From assembly GCF_027533645.1 (NCBI RefSeq), contig NZ_JAQAGY010000002.1, positions 434,001 to 498,000 on the forward strand: a DNA stretch of 64,000 bases, written 5' to 3'. Source of the stretch: Paenibacillus caseinilyticus (GTDB lineage Bacteria > Bacillota > Bacilli > Paenibacillales > NBRC-103111). Positions 27,252 to 36,317 of this stretch are shown piece by piece. The translations under genes were made by a program, and so were the position numbers. The notes beneath the pieces are model-generated. The model saw nothing but the letters and a program-made list of their open reading frames with translations. It was not told the DNA's origin and ran no database searches. Within the stretch, counting starts at the first letter, position 1; every line of letters starts with the position of its first letter.

Positions 27252-28034
27252 GTGACCCGAAACAAAGTCGAAATATGCGGCGTCGATACGGCAAAGCTAC
27301 CGGTTTTGACGAATGCGGAAATGCGTGAACTGTTCGTCGGACTGCAGACGAATAATGAACGATCTGCAAGAGAGAAATTAGTGAACGGCAACCTCAGGCT
27401 GGTGCTGAGCGTGATCCAGCGGTTCAACAACAGGGGGGAATTCGTTGACGATTTGTTTCAAGTAGGCTGTATCGGACTGATGAAGGCCATCGATAATTTT
27501 GACCTCGGACAGAATGTAAAATTCTCGACCTATGCGGTACCGATGATTATCGGCGAAATCCGGCGCTATCTGCGCGACAATAATCCGATCCGCGTCTCCC
27601 GCTCCCTGCGGGATATCGCGTACAAGGCGCTTCAGGTGCGCGACCAGCTCACCAATATAAACTCCCGTGAGCCCTCGATCTACGAGATCTCCGAGGCGCT
27701 CAACGTGCCGAAGGAAGACGTCGTCTTCGCACTGGATGCCATCCAGGATCCCGTCTCGCTCTTCGAGCCGATCTACCACGATGGCGGGGATCCGATCTAT
27801 GTGATGGACCAGATCAGCGACGACCGCAACAAGGACGTCTCGTGGATCGAAGGGATTGCCCTCAGGGAAGCGATGCGCAAGCTCGGCGACCGGGAGAAGA
27901 TGATTCTCTCCATGCGGTTCTTCGACGGCAAAACCCAGATGGAGGTGGCTGACGAGATCGGTATCTCGCAGGCACAGGTATCCCGGCTTGAGAAGTCGGC
28001 GATCTCCCAGATGCAGAAGCATGTTAAGAATTAA
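27252..28034 (+). CDS. sigG: RNA polymerase sporulation sigma factor sigma-G
   Basis: Sigma-G directs late forespore transcription. GTG 27252, eight bases after GGGAGGT, gives MTRNKVEICGVDTAKLPVL, which matches the well-conserved sigma-G N-terminus; the frame is open upstream to 27126 without a supported start. The 260-residue protein has region 2 (NLRLVLSVIQRFNNRGE, VDDLFQVGCIGLMKAIDNFDL), region 3 and region 4 (REKMILSMRFFDGKTQMEVADEIGISQAQVSRLEK). It follows sigE by 170 bases, as in Bacillus and Clostridium relatives. Confidence 0.97.
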   Translation: MTRNKVEICGVDTAKLPVLTNAEMRELFVGLQTNNERSAREKLVNGNLRLVLSVIQRFNNRGEFVDDLFQVGCIGLMKAIDNFDLGQNVKFSTYAVPMIIGEIRRYLRDNNPIRVSRSLRDIAYKALQVRDQLTNINSREPSIYEISEALNVPKEDVVFALDAIQDPVSLFEPIYHDGGDPIYVMDQISDDRNKDVSWIEGIALREAMRKLGDREKMILSMRFFDGKTQMEVADEIGISQAQVSRLEKSAISQMQKHVKN

Positions 28035-28061
28035 ACCCGCCAGACGGCGGAACGCGTTAGT

Positions 28062-28107
28062 GACCATTCGACCCCTACCGTCCCTGGACGGCAAGCGGTC
28101 TTTTTTT
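28062..28107 (+). terminator. Probable terminator after sigG
   Basis: Nested inverted repeats (GACC 28062 with GGTC 28097, CCGTC 28078 with GACGG 28087) are followed by seven T residues (28101-28107). The exact fold is ambiguous, but the T tract after a hairpin 70 bases past sigG is convincing. Confidence 0.65.
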
Positions 28108-28245
28108 GTAGTCGGGAAGCTCGCGGGGGGAAGGGGGAGTCATTTCGCATCGGACGGGGACATTTTTGGCTGAGCCCACATATAGTAGTAACAAAGCCCA
28201 CTTGGAACCAAGGCACGGTGGGCGGGCAGGGCGGTGGCGCTGGCT

Positions 28246-28545
28246 GTGAAAATATCCGATTTTCAGACGAAGGATGTTATTAATATTGTGGACGGCAAGA
28301 AGCTCGGGCAGATCAGCGATCTGGAGCTGGACCTTCGGCAGGGACGGATCGAAGCGATCGTTGTACCGAACAACGCCCGGTTCTTCGGACTCTTCGGAGG
28401 GGCGACGGACGTGGTCATTCCCTGGAAGAACATCGTCAAAATCGGTATGGATGTCGTTCTCGTCAAGCTGGATGATGTGCGGCCATACCGGCAGGGGGAT
28501 GAGCCTGAGATCACGTATGACTACAACCGGCAGCACCGGGGATAG
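28246..28545 (+). CDS. ylmC: YlmC/YmxH family PRC-barrel protein
   Basis: A 99-residue single-domain protein of the PRC-barrel type, with the segment DFQTKDVINIVDGKKLGQI at its N-terminus and VVIPWKNIVKIGMDVVLVKL near its end, as in YlmC and YmxH of B. subtilis. The family is linked to sporulation, but no biochemical role is known to me. GTG 28246 gives the usual N-terminus (MKISDFQ); GTG 28234 is an alternative and neither has a strong ribosome-binding site. A weak sigma-E-like CATATAGT lies at 28179 but its -35 is poor. Gene order (sigG, ylmC, pgeF, ylmE, sepF) is as in Bacillus, without ylmA. Confidence 0.85.
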   Translation: MKISDFQTKDVINIVDGKKLGQISDLELDLRQGRIEAIVVPNNARFFGLFGGATDVVIPWKNIVKIGMDVVLVKLDDVRPYRQGDEPEITYDYNRQHRG

Positions 28546-28737
28546 ACAGAAGGGGCCGTAAGCCGGGGAGCGCGAGCGGCCCGGGGCTCAGGGAGGGAAA
28601 AGGGCCGGGTTCGGCCGGCCTGCCATGGAAGTCCGTCCCGCGGCGTTCGTACAGGCAGAACGAGGGCATATCCTGCATAGCTATCGCAGAGGGCTATGAT
28701 GTATACTGGATTCATTATACATGAGGAGGAACAGCCC

Positions 28738-29592
28738 ATGGAGCCATTTGTACTTCAGGAAGCCGGCAACGGCACGAAAGTAATGATGCTGAGCGGTTTC
28801 ATGAGCGCCGGCACGTCCGTAACGGCCGGATTCTCGACGCGCACCGGAGGGGGGAGCGGGGAGCCGTTCGCGGGTTTGAACTGCGGTCTGCACGTGGATG
28901 ACGAGCCGGAGCGGGTCGTCGCAAACCGCCGATGCCTGGCGGAGGCGCTGGGGGTCCCGTTCGAAGCTTGCACCTACGGCGAGCAGGTGCACGGCAAGGA
29001 GATCCAGATGGTGACCGCGGCAATGCGCGGCGCGGGCATACGGGAGCGGGAGACGGCGCTGCAGGCCAAGGACGGATTCATGACGAACGAGCCGGGCGTG
29101 TACCTGCATGCGCTCTTCGCGGACTGCGTACCGCTCTACTTCTACGATCCGATCCGGGGAGCGGTCGGTCTGGCGCATGCGGGGTGGAAAGGAACGGCGC
29201 TTGGCATTGCCCGGTCGATGGTAGAGGCGATGAGTGCCGCTTACGGCACCAAAGCCCGAGATCTGCTGACTGCGATCGGTCCGTCGATCGGAGCCTGCTG
29301 CTATGAAGTGGACGATACGGTCATCTCGCGGATCGATAAAGCGCTCGGCTTCAGCGGGGGAGCAGCGCTCGAAGCCGGGCAGGCCCCTTTCTATGAAGGG
29401 AAGCCGAATGGCAAATACACATTAAACTTGCAAGCTGTCAACCGACAAATTATGATAAAAGCAGGAATTATGCCGTCTCATATCGAAATAAGTGGTTTAT
29501 GTACAAGCTGCCGTACCGATCTTTTCTTCTCGCACCGCAAGGAAGAGGGAAGAACGGGCCGGATGGCAGCTTGGATCGGACTGCGGGCGTAA
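28738..29592 (+). CDS. pgeF: Purine nucleoside phosphorylase / peptidoglycan editing factor PgeF family (YlmD)
   Basis: A YfiH/YlmD family (DUF152, laccase-like) protein. Members act as zinc-dependent adenosine or purine nucleoside phosphorylases, and the E. coli member prevents misincorporation into peptidoglycan. The 284-residue protein has the metal-binding segments TYGEQVHGKE, FADCVPLYFYDP, GLAHAGWKGTALGI and IGACCYEV. ATG 28738 has GAGGAGGA seven bases upstream; the earlier in-frame ATG at 28696 has none. It is followed by ylmE and sepF in a cell-division-linked cluster. Confidence 0.9.
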   Translation: MEPFVLQEAGNGTKVMMLSGFMSAGTSVTAGFSTRTGGGSGEPFAGLNCGLHVDDEPERVVANRRCLAEALGVPFEACTYGEQVHGKEIQMVTAAMRGAGIRERETALQAKDGFMTNEPGVYLHALFADCVPLYFYDPIRGAVGLAHAGWKGTALGIARSMVEAMSAAYGTKARDLLTAIGPSIGACCYEVDDTVISRIDKALGFSGGAALEAGQAPFYEGKPNGKYTLNLQAVNRQIMIKAGIMPSHIEISGLCTSCRTDLFFSHRKEEGRTGRMAAWIGLRA

Positions 29593-29659
29593 GGCTCCGA
29601 GCCTCCCGCTTCCGGTCAACAAACCGAAGATTTGTCGGCAGCGGGAGGACACAGCGCAA

Positions 29660-30352
29660 GTGACTACGAATTTACAAGAACGCATCAGGCACGTGAATGA
29701 CCGGATCGCCGCCGCCTGCCAGAGGGCGGGACGCAGCGCGGATGAAGTCGGGATCATTGCGGTAACCAAATATGTGTCGCTCGAGACGACGGGGACGGCC
29801 CTGGATCAAGGTCTCGATCAGATCGGCGAGAATCGCTGGCAGGACGCGGCTGCCAAATGGGAAGCCTTCGGCAGCAGGGCGGTCTGGCATTTTATCGGGC
29901 ATCTCCAAACCAACAAAGTGAAGGAAGTCGTCGGACGCTTTCAATACATTCATTCGCTGGACAGGCTCTCCCTGGCCAAGGAGATCGAGAAGAAGGCGGC
30001 CGCCCTCGGGATTGTCGTTCCCTGCTTCCTCCAGCTGAACATCTCCGGCGAAGAATCCAAATACGGCATGGAACCGGAAGCCTTGATGGATTTTGTGCGC
30101 GAGCTCCGCAGGGGCTGCCCGCATATCCGGATCGAGGGATTAATGACCATGGCTCCTTATGAAGCGCGGCCGGAAGAGACGCGTCCTGTCTTCAGCGGAC
30201 TCCGGGAGTGGAGGGACCGTCTCAACGCAGCGCGGCTGCTGGATTACGAAGTGCACGGCCTCTCCATGGGCATGTCGAATGACTTTGAGATTGCCATTGA
30301 GGAAGGCGCCACATGGGTGCGTCTCGGAACCGTTCTGGTGGGTAAGGAATAA
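29660..30352 (+). CDS. ylmE: PLP homeostasis protein YggS/YlmE family
   Basis: A PLP-binding protein of the COG0325 family, which keeps pyridoxal phosphate and amino-acid pools balanced; it has no clear catalytic reaction. The 230-residue protein carries the PLP lysine in IIAVTKYVS near residue 36, IGENRWQDAAAKW, WHFIGHLQTNKVK and the C-terminal segment LSMGMSNDFEIAIEEG. GTG 29660, after GGGAGGA, gives the family N-terminus; the frame is open to 29492 inside pgeF but without a start that fits. Confidence 0.92.
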   Translation: MTTNLQERIRHVNDRIAAACQRAGRSADEVGIIAVTKYVSLETTGTALDQGLDQIGENRWQDAAAKWEAFGSRAVWHFIGHLQTNKVKEVVGRFQYIHSLDRLSLAKEIEKKAAALGIVVPCFLQLNISGEESKYGMEPEALMDFVRELRRGCPHIRIEGLMTMAPYEARPEETRPVFSGLREWRDRLNAARLLDYEVHGLSMGMSNDFEIAIEEGATWVRLGTVLVGKE

Positions 30353-30385
30353 GCGCCGGAGAGCTGCAACAAAGGAGGAAAGGGT

Positions 30386-30814
30386 ATGGGTGTGATGAAT
30401 AAATTCATGAACTTTTTGGGCCTGCAGGAAGAAGAGGAGATCGTAGAGCGCGAGCGTGTTGTGGAAACGCACGAAGAAGTGGAACCTCCTGCCCAGGAAC
30501 CGCGTAAGAGCAGTAAGGGGAATAATATTGTTTCGATCCATTCCCAGAAAAATGTCCGTGTGATCCTTCATGAGCCCCGTTCGTACGAGGAGACCCAGGA
30601 GATCGCGGATCATCTTCGTTCCCGCCGTCCCGTCGTGGTGAACCTGCAGCGGATCCGTTCCGACCAGGCGACGCGGATCGTCGATTTTATCAGCGGTACC
30701 GTGTACGCTTTGAACGGGTCGATTTCGAAGATTGGGCCGAATATCTTCTTATGTACGCCCGATACCGTTGAGATTCACGGTTCGATCTCGGAGATCATGA
30801 ACCACGAAGGATAA
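30386..30814 (+). CDS. sepF: Cell division protein SepF
   Basis: SepF binds the FtsZ C-terminal peptide and the membrane and shapes the septum in Gram-positive bacteria. The 142-residue protein begins with a membrane-binding amphipathic helix (MNKFMNFLGL), then an acidic linker, then the conserved core from about residue 55 (VRVILHEPRSYEETQEIADHL, VVVNLQRIRSDQATRIVDFISGTVYAL). It follows ylmE by 33 bases after an AAAGGAGG site. FtsZ and FtsA are encoded about 6 kb upstream. Confidence 0.96.
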   Translation: MGVMNKFMNFLGLQEEEEIVERERVVETHEEVEPPAQEPRKSSKGNNIVSIHSQKNVRVILHEPRSYEETQEIADHLRSRRPVVVNLQRIRSDQATRIVDFISGTVYALNGSISKIGPNIFLCTPDTVEIHGSISEIMNHEG

Positions 30815-30839
30815 GGCATATATTAGAGAGGTGAACTGC

Positions 30840-31109
30840 TTGAACGTCAACATCATCGGTTATGTATCCACACTGATTCAAATTTATCAATATCTCCTGA
30901 TTGCCTATGTGCTCTTGTCTTGGCTTCCCAATGCGCGCGAGAGCTTTATCGGCGAGTTCCTCGGCAAGTTATGCGAGCCGTACCTCGGCATCTTCCGCCG
31001 GTTCATTCCGCCGCTCGGCGGCATGATCGACATCTCCCCGATCGTAGCCCTGATTGCCCTGCAGTTTGTGGGCCAAGGCATCATCGCGATCATCGGATAT
31101 ATCTTGTAA
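30840..31109 (+). CDS. ylmG: YggT family membrane protein YlmG
   Basis: An 89-residue membrane protein of the YGGT family with two predicted transmembrane helices (about residues 5-27 and 65-88) and the conserved segments LIAYVLLSWLPNARES and PYLGIFRRFIPPLGGMIDISPIVALI. The exact function is unknown; plant and cyanobacterial relatives affect nucleoid or chloroplast division. TTG 30840 lies after AGAGAGGTGA; GTG 30831 overlaps that site and is unlikely. It sits between sepF and ylmH. Confidence 0.88.
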   Translation: MNVNIIGYVSTLIQIYQYLLIAYVLLSWLPNARESFIGEFLGKLCEPYLGIFRRFIPPLGGMIDISPIVALIALQFVGQGIIAIIGYIL

Positions 31110-31124
31110 CGGACGGAGCCCATC

Positions 31125-31910
31125 ATGACATCAACCGATCCGATTTACTCGCATTTTCACCCGGACGAGCACCGCTTCGTGGACAAGGCGGCCGAGTGGG
31201 TGGCCCGGGCGGAAGCGCATGAGGCGAAGCTGACTGACTTCCTGGATCCTCGGCAGGCCTTCATTCTTACGACGCTCGTTAACCGCAGCATGGATGTGCA
31301 CGTTCATATGAACGGCGGGCACCCGGCCTCCGAACGCAAGCGGGCCTGGATTGCCCCGGATTACCGTGTGCTCGAGGCGGAGGACCCCGGAATCGCTCTG
31401 CTATCCATCACCTCCCCGGACGAGAAGCTCGAAGATCTCGATCATGGGGATTACATGGGGGCGATCCTCGGCCTCGGCATCAAGCGGGAGAAGGTCGGCG
31501 ACATTCATGTTCGTCCGGACGGCTGTCATATTCTCGTGGCCTCGGAGATTGCCGACTACTTCCGGCTGAACCTGAACCAGGTTCACCGGGTGCATGTCAT
31601 GACCGAAGAGCTGCCTCTGAGCCAGCTGCGCTTTACGGAGGTGAAGCTCGAGGAGCTGCAGCTCTCCGTTGCTTCTTTACGTCTTGACGGTATCGTCAGC
31701 GATGTCTACCGTCTCAGCCGGGCCAAGGTGCTCGTCCCGATCAAAGCGGGGCGCTGCAAGGTCAACTGGAAGCAGGAAGAGGATCCGAGCAAGCCGCTTC
31801 GCGAGGGGGATGTCGTCTCGCTTCAGGGGGCGGGCCGGTTCAAGGTGCTCGAAGTCGAGGGCGTCACCAAAAAGGGGAGAACCCGCCTAAAAATCGGCAA
31901 GTACACGTGA
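31125..31910 (+). CDS. ylmH: S4-domain RNA-binding protein YlmH
   Basis: A 261-residue RNA-binding protein. The N-terminal part (about residues 1-80) and a YlmH-type middle domain (GAILGLGIKREKVGDIHV, then GCHILVASEIADYF) precede a C-terminal S4 domain (about 180-255: LRLDGIVSDVYRLSRAKV). Family members bind ribosomal particles and are linked to rescue of stalled nascent chains. It follows ylmG by 15 bases; its stop codon lies in the loop of a terminator hairpin. Confidence 0.9.
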   Translation: MTSTDPIYSHFHPDEHRFVDKAAEWVARAEAHEAKLTDFLDPRQAFILTTLVNRSMDVHVHMNGGHPASERKRAWIAPDYRVLEAEDPGIALLSITSPDEKLEDLDHGDYMGAILGLGIKREKVGDIHVRPDGCHILVASEIADYFRLNLNQVHRVHVMTEELPLSQLRFTEVKLEELQLSVASLRLDGIVSDVYRLSRAKVLVPIKAGRCKVNWKQEEDPSKPLREGDVVSLQGAGRFKVLEVEGVTKKGRTRLKIGKYT

Positions 31911-31923
31911 CTGCCGATTTTTT
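31889..31923 (+). terminator. Intrinsic terminator overlapping the ylmH stop
   Basis: AAATCGGCA (31891-31899) pairs with TGCCGATTT (31912-31920), extended by A/T pairs, with T residues through 31923. The ylmH stop (31908-31910) is in the loop. It separates the ylm-sepF unit from divIVA. Confidence 0.85.
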
Positions 31924-32046
31924 GCTGTGGGCGGCCCTGCCGGCCAGGAGGTTCACTCGGGTAGCGGCCTGCGGCCGCGAATTCAGGCGAAATCCGCAGG
32001 GGGACAAGCGATTTTCCGTGATTCCGGGGAATTTTTGGCTTGTAGT

Positions 32047-32073
32047 GCAGGAAAATACGGGAAGCTGTCGAAT
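32047..32073 (+). promoter_or_regulatory. Candidate sigma-H promoter for divIVA, overlapping a Spo0A-box core
   Basis: GCAGGAAAA (32047-32055) and GTCGAAT (32067-32073), 11 bases apart, match the sigma-H consensus RnAGGAwWW-n(11-12)-RnnGAAT at every defined position. The -10 element overlaps TGTCGAA (32066-32072), the exact core of a Spo0A box. The start codon of divIVA is 46 bases downstream, and no good sigma-A promoter was found between the ylmH terminator and divIVA. Confidence 0.55.
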
Positions 32074-32118
32074 ATACCAGTACATGTTGGTTTCGCTAAA
32101 TATGCAGGAGGTGCACCG

Positions 32119-32598
32119 ATGGCTTTAACACCGCTCGATATACATAACAAAGAATTCAGCCGGTCCTTTCGCGGATACGATGAAGACGAAGTCAACGAAT
32201 TTCTCGATCAGGTGATCAAGGACTATGAGGCGCTGATCCGTGAAAATAAAGAGCTGCAAAATCAGCTTATGACCATTCAGGAACGACTCGATCATTTTGC
32301 CAATATAGAAGAGACGCTGAGCAAGACGATTATCGTGGCCCAGGAAGCCGCCGATGAAGTCAAGCATAACTCGAAGAAAGAAGCGCAGCTCATCATCAAG
32401 GAAGCGGAGAAGAATGCGGACCGCATTATCAATGAGTCGCTCTCGAAGTCGCGCAAGATCTCCATGGAGATCGAGGAGCTGAAGAAGCAGGCGTCGATCT
32501 ACCGCACCCGGTTCCGGACGTTGATCGAAGCCCAGCTCGAACTGCTCAGCAAAGAAGACTGGAGCTCGCTTGAGCGTACGGAAGTAGAGCAGCCGTAA
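32119..32598 (+). CDS. divIVA: Cell division and polarity protein DivIVA
   Basis: DivIVA binds curved membrane at septa and poles, positions MinJ/MinCD and, in sporulation, anchors the chromosome origin through RacA. The 159-residue protein has the lipid-binding N-terminal domain (LTPLDIHNKEFSRSFRGYDEDEVNEFLDQV) followed by a long coiled coil (about residues 30-140). ATG 32119 follows GCAGGAGGTG; the frame is open upstream to 31927 but without a supported start. It lies after ylmH and before ileS, as in Bacillus. Confidence 0.96.
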   Translation: MALTPLDIHNKEFSRSFRGYDEDEVNEFLDQVIKDYEALIRENKELQNQLMTIQERLDHFANIEETLSKTIIVAQEAADEVKHNSKKEAQLIIKEAEKNADRIINESLSKSRKISMEIEELKKQASIYRTRFRTLIEAQLELLSKEDWSSLERTEVEQP

Positions 32599-32603
32599 AG
32601 GAC

Positions 32604-32631
32604 GAAGACCGCGGACCTGCAGCCGGTCTTC
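32604..32631 (+). other. Hairpin after divIVA
   Basis: GAAGACCG (32604-32611) and CGGTCTTC (32624-32631) form a perfect 8-pair stem five bases after the divIVA stop. No T tract follows, so it is at best a weak or factor-assisted terminator or an mRNA end-stabilising structure. Confidence 0.5.
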
Positions 32632-32663
32632 TGATGAGGGACTGGGGCCTGAGGCTCCCGAAG

Positions 32664-32692
32664 TTGACGGGAAAGACGCTATCGGCTATACT
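32664..32692 (+). promoter_or_regulatory. Sigma-A promoter for ileS
   Basis: TTGACG (32664-32669) and TATACT (32687-32692) are 17 bases apart, 5 of 6 each. The transcription start near 32699 would begin the T-box leader. Confidence 0.75.
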
Positions 32693-32699
32693 CCATATA

Positions 32700-32991
32700 A
32701 AGTTAACATGAGCGAAAGCGATGACCGGGACGAGTATTCCGTGTTCTGACCGAAGCCAGCGAACCGGGGATTGGTGGGAGCCCGGCCTTCGGCACCGGAA
32801 GAATATCACCTGGGAGCATCTCTTGAAAGCATCCAGTAAAGAGTATCGGCCGATCCCGTTATCGATCAATGAGTGAAGACACTCCTATCTCTATTTGTGC
32901 GCATCCGCATGCAAATCTTGGGGTATAGAGGTCTTAATCAGGGTGGTACCGCGAGACTTCTCGTCCCTATGGGATGCTGGAGTCTTTTTTT
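32700..32991 (+). ncRNA. T-box leader, isoleucine type, upstream of ileS
   Basis: A tRNA-sensing riboswitch. The T-box sequence AGGGTGGTACCGCG is at 32940-32953 and is followed by a terminator (AGACT 32954 with AGTCT 32981, then T residues to 32991). In Stem I the segment GAATATCACC (32801-32810) has the specifier-loop context, with ATC (32805-32807) as the isoleucine codon. Uncharged tRNA-Ile should stabilise the antiterminator and allow ileS expression. The 5' end is taken from the promoter, and the internal helices were not folded. The leader accounts for the long gap before ileS. Confidence 0.9.
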
Positions 32992-33053
32992 GTTGTCTGT
33001 CGGAAGCGGCGGGTCAGCAGGATCGGCAATTCGAAGAAGGAGTGGAAGCAAGA

Positions 33054-35819
33054 ATGGATTATGGCAAAACATTAAACCTGCTGCAGACCGATTTCCCAAT
33101 GCGGGGGAACCTGCCGCAGGCTGAACCGAAAATGCAGCAGCACTGGGAAGAGACGGATATGTACCGTCAGGTACAAGAGAGCCGCAAGGGCAAACCAAAG
33201 TTCATTCTCCATGACGGGCCCCCGTATGCGAACGGTGATATCCACATCGGGCACGCGCTGAACAAGATCATCAAGGACATCATTGTCCGCTTCAAAACAA
33301 TGCAGGGCTATGATGCGCCTTATGTGCCGGGCTGGGATACGCATGGTCTGCCGATCGAGCAGGCCATCGCGAACGGCGGCAAGGTCGACCGCAAGAAGAT
33401 GAGCGTGCCGGAATTCCGCGACTACTGTAAGGCGTACGCTCTGGAGTGGGTCGAGAAGCAGAAAGCCCAGTTCAAGCGACTCGGAATCCGCGGAGATTGG
33501 GATCACCCGTACATCACCCTGCAGCCCAAGTACGAAGCGCAGCAGATCCGCCTGTTCGGCGGCATGGTTAACAAAGGTTATATCTACAAGGGCCTGAAGC
33601 CGGTCTATTGGTCCCCGTCCTCGGAGAGTGCCCTGGCAGAAGCCGAGATCGAGTATAAGGATAAGACGTCCGCTTCGATCTACGTGGCCTTCGACGTAGC
33701 GGATGGCAAAGGCAAGCTGCCTGAAGATGCGGCCATCGTGATCTGGACGACCACCCCTTGGACGCTCCCGGCCAACCTCGGCATCTCGCTTCATCCGGAG
33801 TTCGACTATGTCACTGTGGAGACAGGCGGCCGCAAATTCGTCCTGGCGCAGGGGCTGCTGGAAGCCGCTGCGAAGGAGATCGGCTGGACGGATGTGAAGG
33901 TCCTGGCCACGCACAAGGGCAGCGAGCTGGAGCGCGTGCTCTGCAAGCATCCGTTTTATGACCGCACGTCGCTCGTCATGACCGGCGAGCATGTCACGCT
34001 GGAAGCCGGTACAGGCTGCGTACACACGGCGCCGGGCCACGGGGAAGACGACTTCGTCATCGGCCAGCGCTACAACCTCGGCGTGCTGTGTCCGGTGGAC
34101 GACCAGGGACATATGACGGCAGAAGCGCCGGGCTTCGAAGGGTTGTTCTACGACAAGGCGAACAAAGCCATCACGGAGAAGCTGCAGGAATCCGGTCATC
34201 TGCTGCACCTCGCGATGATCCAGCATCAATACCCGCACGATTGGCGGACAAAGAAGCCGGTCATCTTCCGGGCGACGGAGCAATGGTTCGCTTCCATCGA
34301 CAAGTTCCGGGCAGAGATGCTCGAGGAGATTAAGAAGATTAACTGGACGCCGGAGTGGGGCGAGATCCGTCTGCACAATATGATCGCGGAGCGGGGCGAC
34401 TGGTGTATCTCCCGTCAGCGCGCATGGGGCGTGCCAATCCCGATCTTCTACTGCCGCAGCTGCAACGAGCCGCTGGTCAACGAGGCGACGATCGAGCAGG
34501 TCGCGGGCATCTTCGAAGAGGAAGGGTCGAATGCTTGGTTCCTGCGCGACGAGAAAGAGCTGCTGCCGGCAGGAACGGTCTGCAGCAAGTGCGGGCACGA
34601 TCACTTCCGCAAAGAAACCGACATCATGGATGTCTGGTTCGATTCCGGTTCGAGCCATATGGCTGTTCTCGAATCGCGCGAAGAGCTGCAGTGGCCGGCC
34701 GACCTGTATCTCGAAGGCTCCGACCAATACCGCGGCTGGTACAACTCGTCGCTGATCACCGGCGTGGCCGTCAAGGGGCAATCCCCTTACAAAGGCATCT
34801 TGAGCCACGGGTTCACCCTGGACGGCGAAGGACGCAAGATGTCCAAGTCGCTGGGCAACACGGTGGATCCGAACCAGGTGTGCAACAAGCTCGGGGCCGA
34901 TATTCTGAGGCTGTGGGTGTCGTCGACGGATTACCAGTCGGATGTGCGCATCTCCGATAACATCCTGAACCAGACGTCCGAGGGCTACCGCAAGATTCGC
35001 AACACCCTGCGCTTCCTGCTCGGGAACCTGTCCGACTTTAACCCGGCGGCTGACCGCGTGTCCGTTCAGGAGATGAGCGAGCTGGACCGCTATGCGATGC
35101 TGCGCCTCAACCGGCTGATCGAGCGCGTCGTGGCTGCTTACGAGAACTACGAGTTCCACGTGGTCTACCAGGCCGTTCATCACTTCTGCGCCGTAGAGAT
35201 GAGCGCGTTCTATCTGGATATCCTGAAAGACCGCTTGTATGCGAGCCTGCCGCAGGATCCTGCCCGCCGCGCGGCGCAGACAGTATTATACGAAGCGCTC
35301 ACGGTAATAACTAAACTGATCGCGCCGATCCTGCCGCATACTTCCGATGAAGTATGGAAGTACATCCCGGGGACGGAGCTGCCGAGCGTACAACTCGCCG
35401 AGCTGCCGCCGGTGGACGCTTCCCTCTTCGATGAGGCGCTGGAGGCCAAGTGGGAGCAGCTGGGAGCCATCCGGGACGATGTGCTGAAGGCCCTCGAGGA
35501 AGCGCGCAAAGAGAAGCTCATCGGCAACTCGCTCAGCGCCGCGGTTCACCTGTACCCGAACGCCGAAACCGCCGCTTTCTTGCAAGGCTTCGACCGTCTT
35601 GATCTGCTGTTCATCGTCTCTGCGGTTGTCGTACATGACAGCGAATCGGCTCCGGTGGGGGCTCATGCCTTCAAGGGATTGTCCGTTCATGTGACATCGG
35701 CCGAGGGCGAGAAGTGCGAGCGCTGCTGGATCGTGACGCCGGAAGTGGGCCACAGCGAGAAGCATCCGGCCCTGTGCAAACGGTGTGCCGAAGTAATCGA
35801 AGCGGGAGCGCAAGGGTAA
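33054..35819 (+). CDS. ileS: Isoleucyl-tRNA synthetase
   Basis: Class I aminoacyl-tRNA synthetase that charges tRNA-Ile and edits valine. ATG 33054, after AAGGAG and with the N-terminus [19 protein letters not shown], gives 921 residues, the same as B. subtilis IleS. HIGH is near residue 67, the CP1 editing domain spans the middle of the first half, KMSKSLG is near residue 597, and a C-terminal zinc finger (CERCW and CKRC) ends the protein. The frame is open back to 32895 inside the T-box leader, which is not coding. Expression is controlled by the T-box. Confidence 0.98.
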   Translation: MDYGKTLNLLQTDFPMRGNLPQAEPKMQQHWEETDMYRQVQESRKGKPKFILHDGPPYANGDIHIGHALNKIIKDIIVRFKTMQGYDAPYVPGWDTHGLPIEQAIANGGKVDRKKMSVPEFRDYCKAYALEWVEKQKAQFKRLGIRGDWDHPYITLQPKYEAQQIRLFGGMVNKGYIYKGLKPVYWSPSSESALAEAEIEYKDKTSASIYVAFDVADGKGKLPEDAAIVIWTTTPWTLPANLGISLHPEFDYVTVETGGRKFVLAQGLLEAAAKEIGWTDVKVLATHKGSELERVLCKHPFYDRTSLVMTGEHVTLEAGTGCVHTAPGHGEDDFVIGQRYNLGVLCPVDDQGHMTAEAPGFEGLFYDKANKAITEKLQESGHLLHLAMIQHQYPHDWRTKKPVIFRATEQWFASIDKFRAEMLEEIKKINWTPEWGEIRLHNMIAERGDWCISRQRAWGVPIPIFYCRSCNEPLVNEATIEQVAGIFEEEGSNAWFLRDEKELLPAGTVCSKCGHDHFRKETDIMDVWFDSGSSHMAVLESREELQWPADLYLEGSDQYRGWYNSSLITGVAVKGQSPYKGILSHGFTLDGEGRKMSKSLGNTVDPNQVCNKLGADILRLWVSSTDYQSDVRISDNILNQTSEGYRKIRNTLRFLLGNLSDFNPAADRVSVQEMSELDRYAMLRLNRLIERVVAAYENYEFHVVYQAVHHFCAVEMSAFYLDILKDRLYASLPQDPARRAAQTVLYEALTVITKLIAPILPHTSDEVWKYIPGTELPSVQLAELPPVDASLFDEALEAKWEQLGAIRDDVLKALEEARKEKLIGNSLSAAVHLYPNAETAAFLQGFDRLDLLFIVSAVVVHDSESAPVGAHAFKGLSVHVTSAEGEKCERCWIVTPEVGHSEKHPALCKRCAEVIEAGAQG

Positions 35820-35844
35820 GCAGCAAGTGAGGTAAAGTACAGAA

Positions 35845-35906
35845 AACGAGCCGTTTCCCGGACTTCTGCTAAGCGAAATCCGGGAACAGCTCGTTCTGTT
35901 GTTTTT
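35845..35906 (+). terminator. Intrinsic terminator after ileS
   Basis: AACGAGC (35845-35851) and GCTCGTT (35889-35895) with inner TCCCGGA and TCCGGGA make a long imperfect stem, followed by CTGTTGTTTTT. Confidence 0.75.
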
Positions 35907-35944
35907 CCCCGGGCAACAGCCGGGGCCTGAAGGAGGGATCACGC

Positions 35945-36295
35945 TTGGAATCGAAACGCGTCGTACCGAATTCTGAACCGCCCAAGCCGCCGCAGCCGCA
36001 AAGGCAGCAGGAGCTGCTCGAGCAGGTACACGGCAAAGTGTCCGAGATCGCCGAAGGGCTCGAGAAGAAGCAGATTGCCGAGTATCTTCAGCTGATGAAC
36101 GACCCTAAGCGTCTGCTGTGGCTTAATTTTATCAGCGGATCCGCCCGGGGCGTCGGTATTGCTTTTGGTATTACGGTGTTTACTACCGGACTCGTTTATA
36201 TGCTGAAAGGGCTTGGAGCCTTGGACCTGCCGATCATCGGCGGATTCATTGCCGACCTGGTGGATCAGGTACAGCATCAGATGGGACGGTATTGA
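35945..36295 (+). CDS. DUF5665 domain protein
   Basis: A 116-residue protein with a polar, Pro/Gln-rich N-terminus, a helical segment around residues 20-50, and two hydrophobic stretches near 65-92 (LNFISGSARGVGIAFGITVFTTGLVYML) and 93-106. It fits the DUF5665 family, small membrane-associated proteins of Firmicutes; the function is unknown. TTG 35945 follows GAAGGAGG. It stands alone between the ileS terminator and the oppositely oriented DksA-type gene. Confidence 0.7.
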   Translation: MESKRVVPNSEPPKPPQPQRQQELLEQVHGKVSEIAEGLEKKQIAEYLQLMNDPKRLLWLNFISGSARGVGIAFGITVFTTGLVYMLKGLGALDLPIIGGFIADLVDQVQHQMGRY

Positions 36296-36317
36296 GCCCG
36301 GTCATAGAGCAGACGTA

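Noticed and set aside
28179..28186. CATATAGT as a sigma-E -10 element before ylmC
   Set aside because: It matches 6 of 8, but no acceptable -35 lies at the right distance, so it is not listed as a promoter.
33072..35183. A 703-codon antisense frame over ileS
   Set aside because: It mirrors the codon phase of a conserved 921-residue synthetase and shows no domain, start site or neighbour logic. Long antisense frames are common in GC-rich genes.
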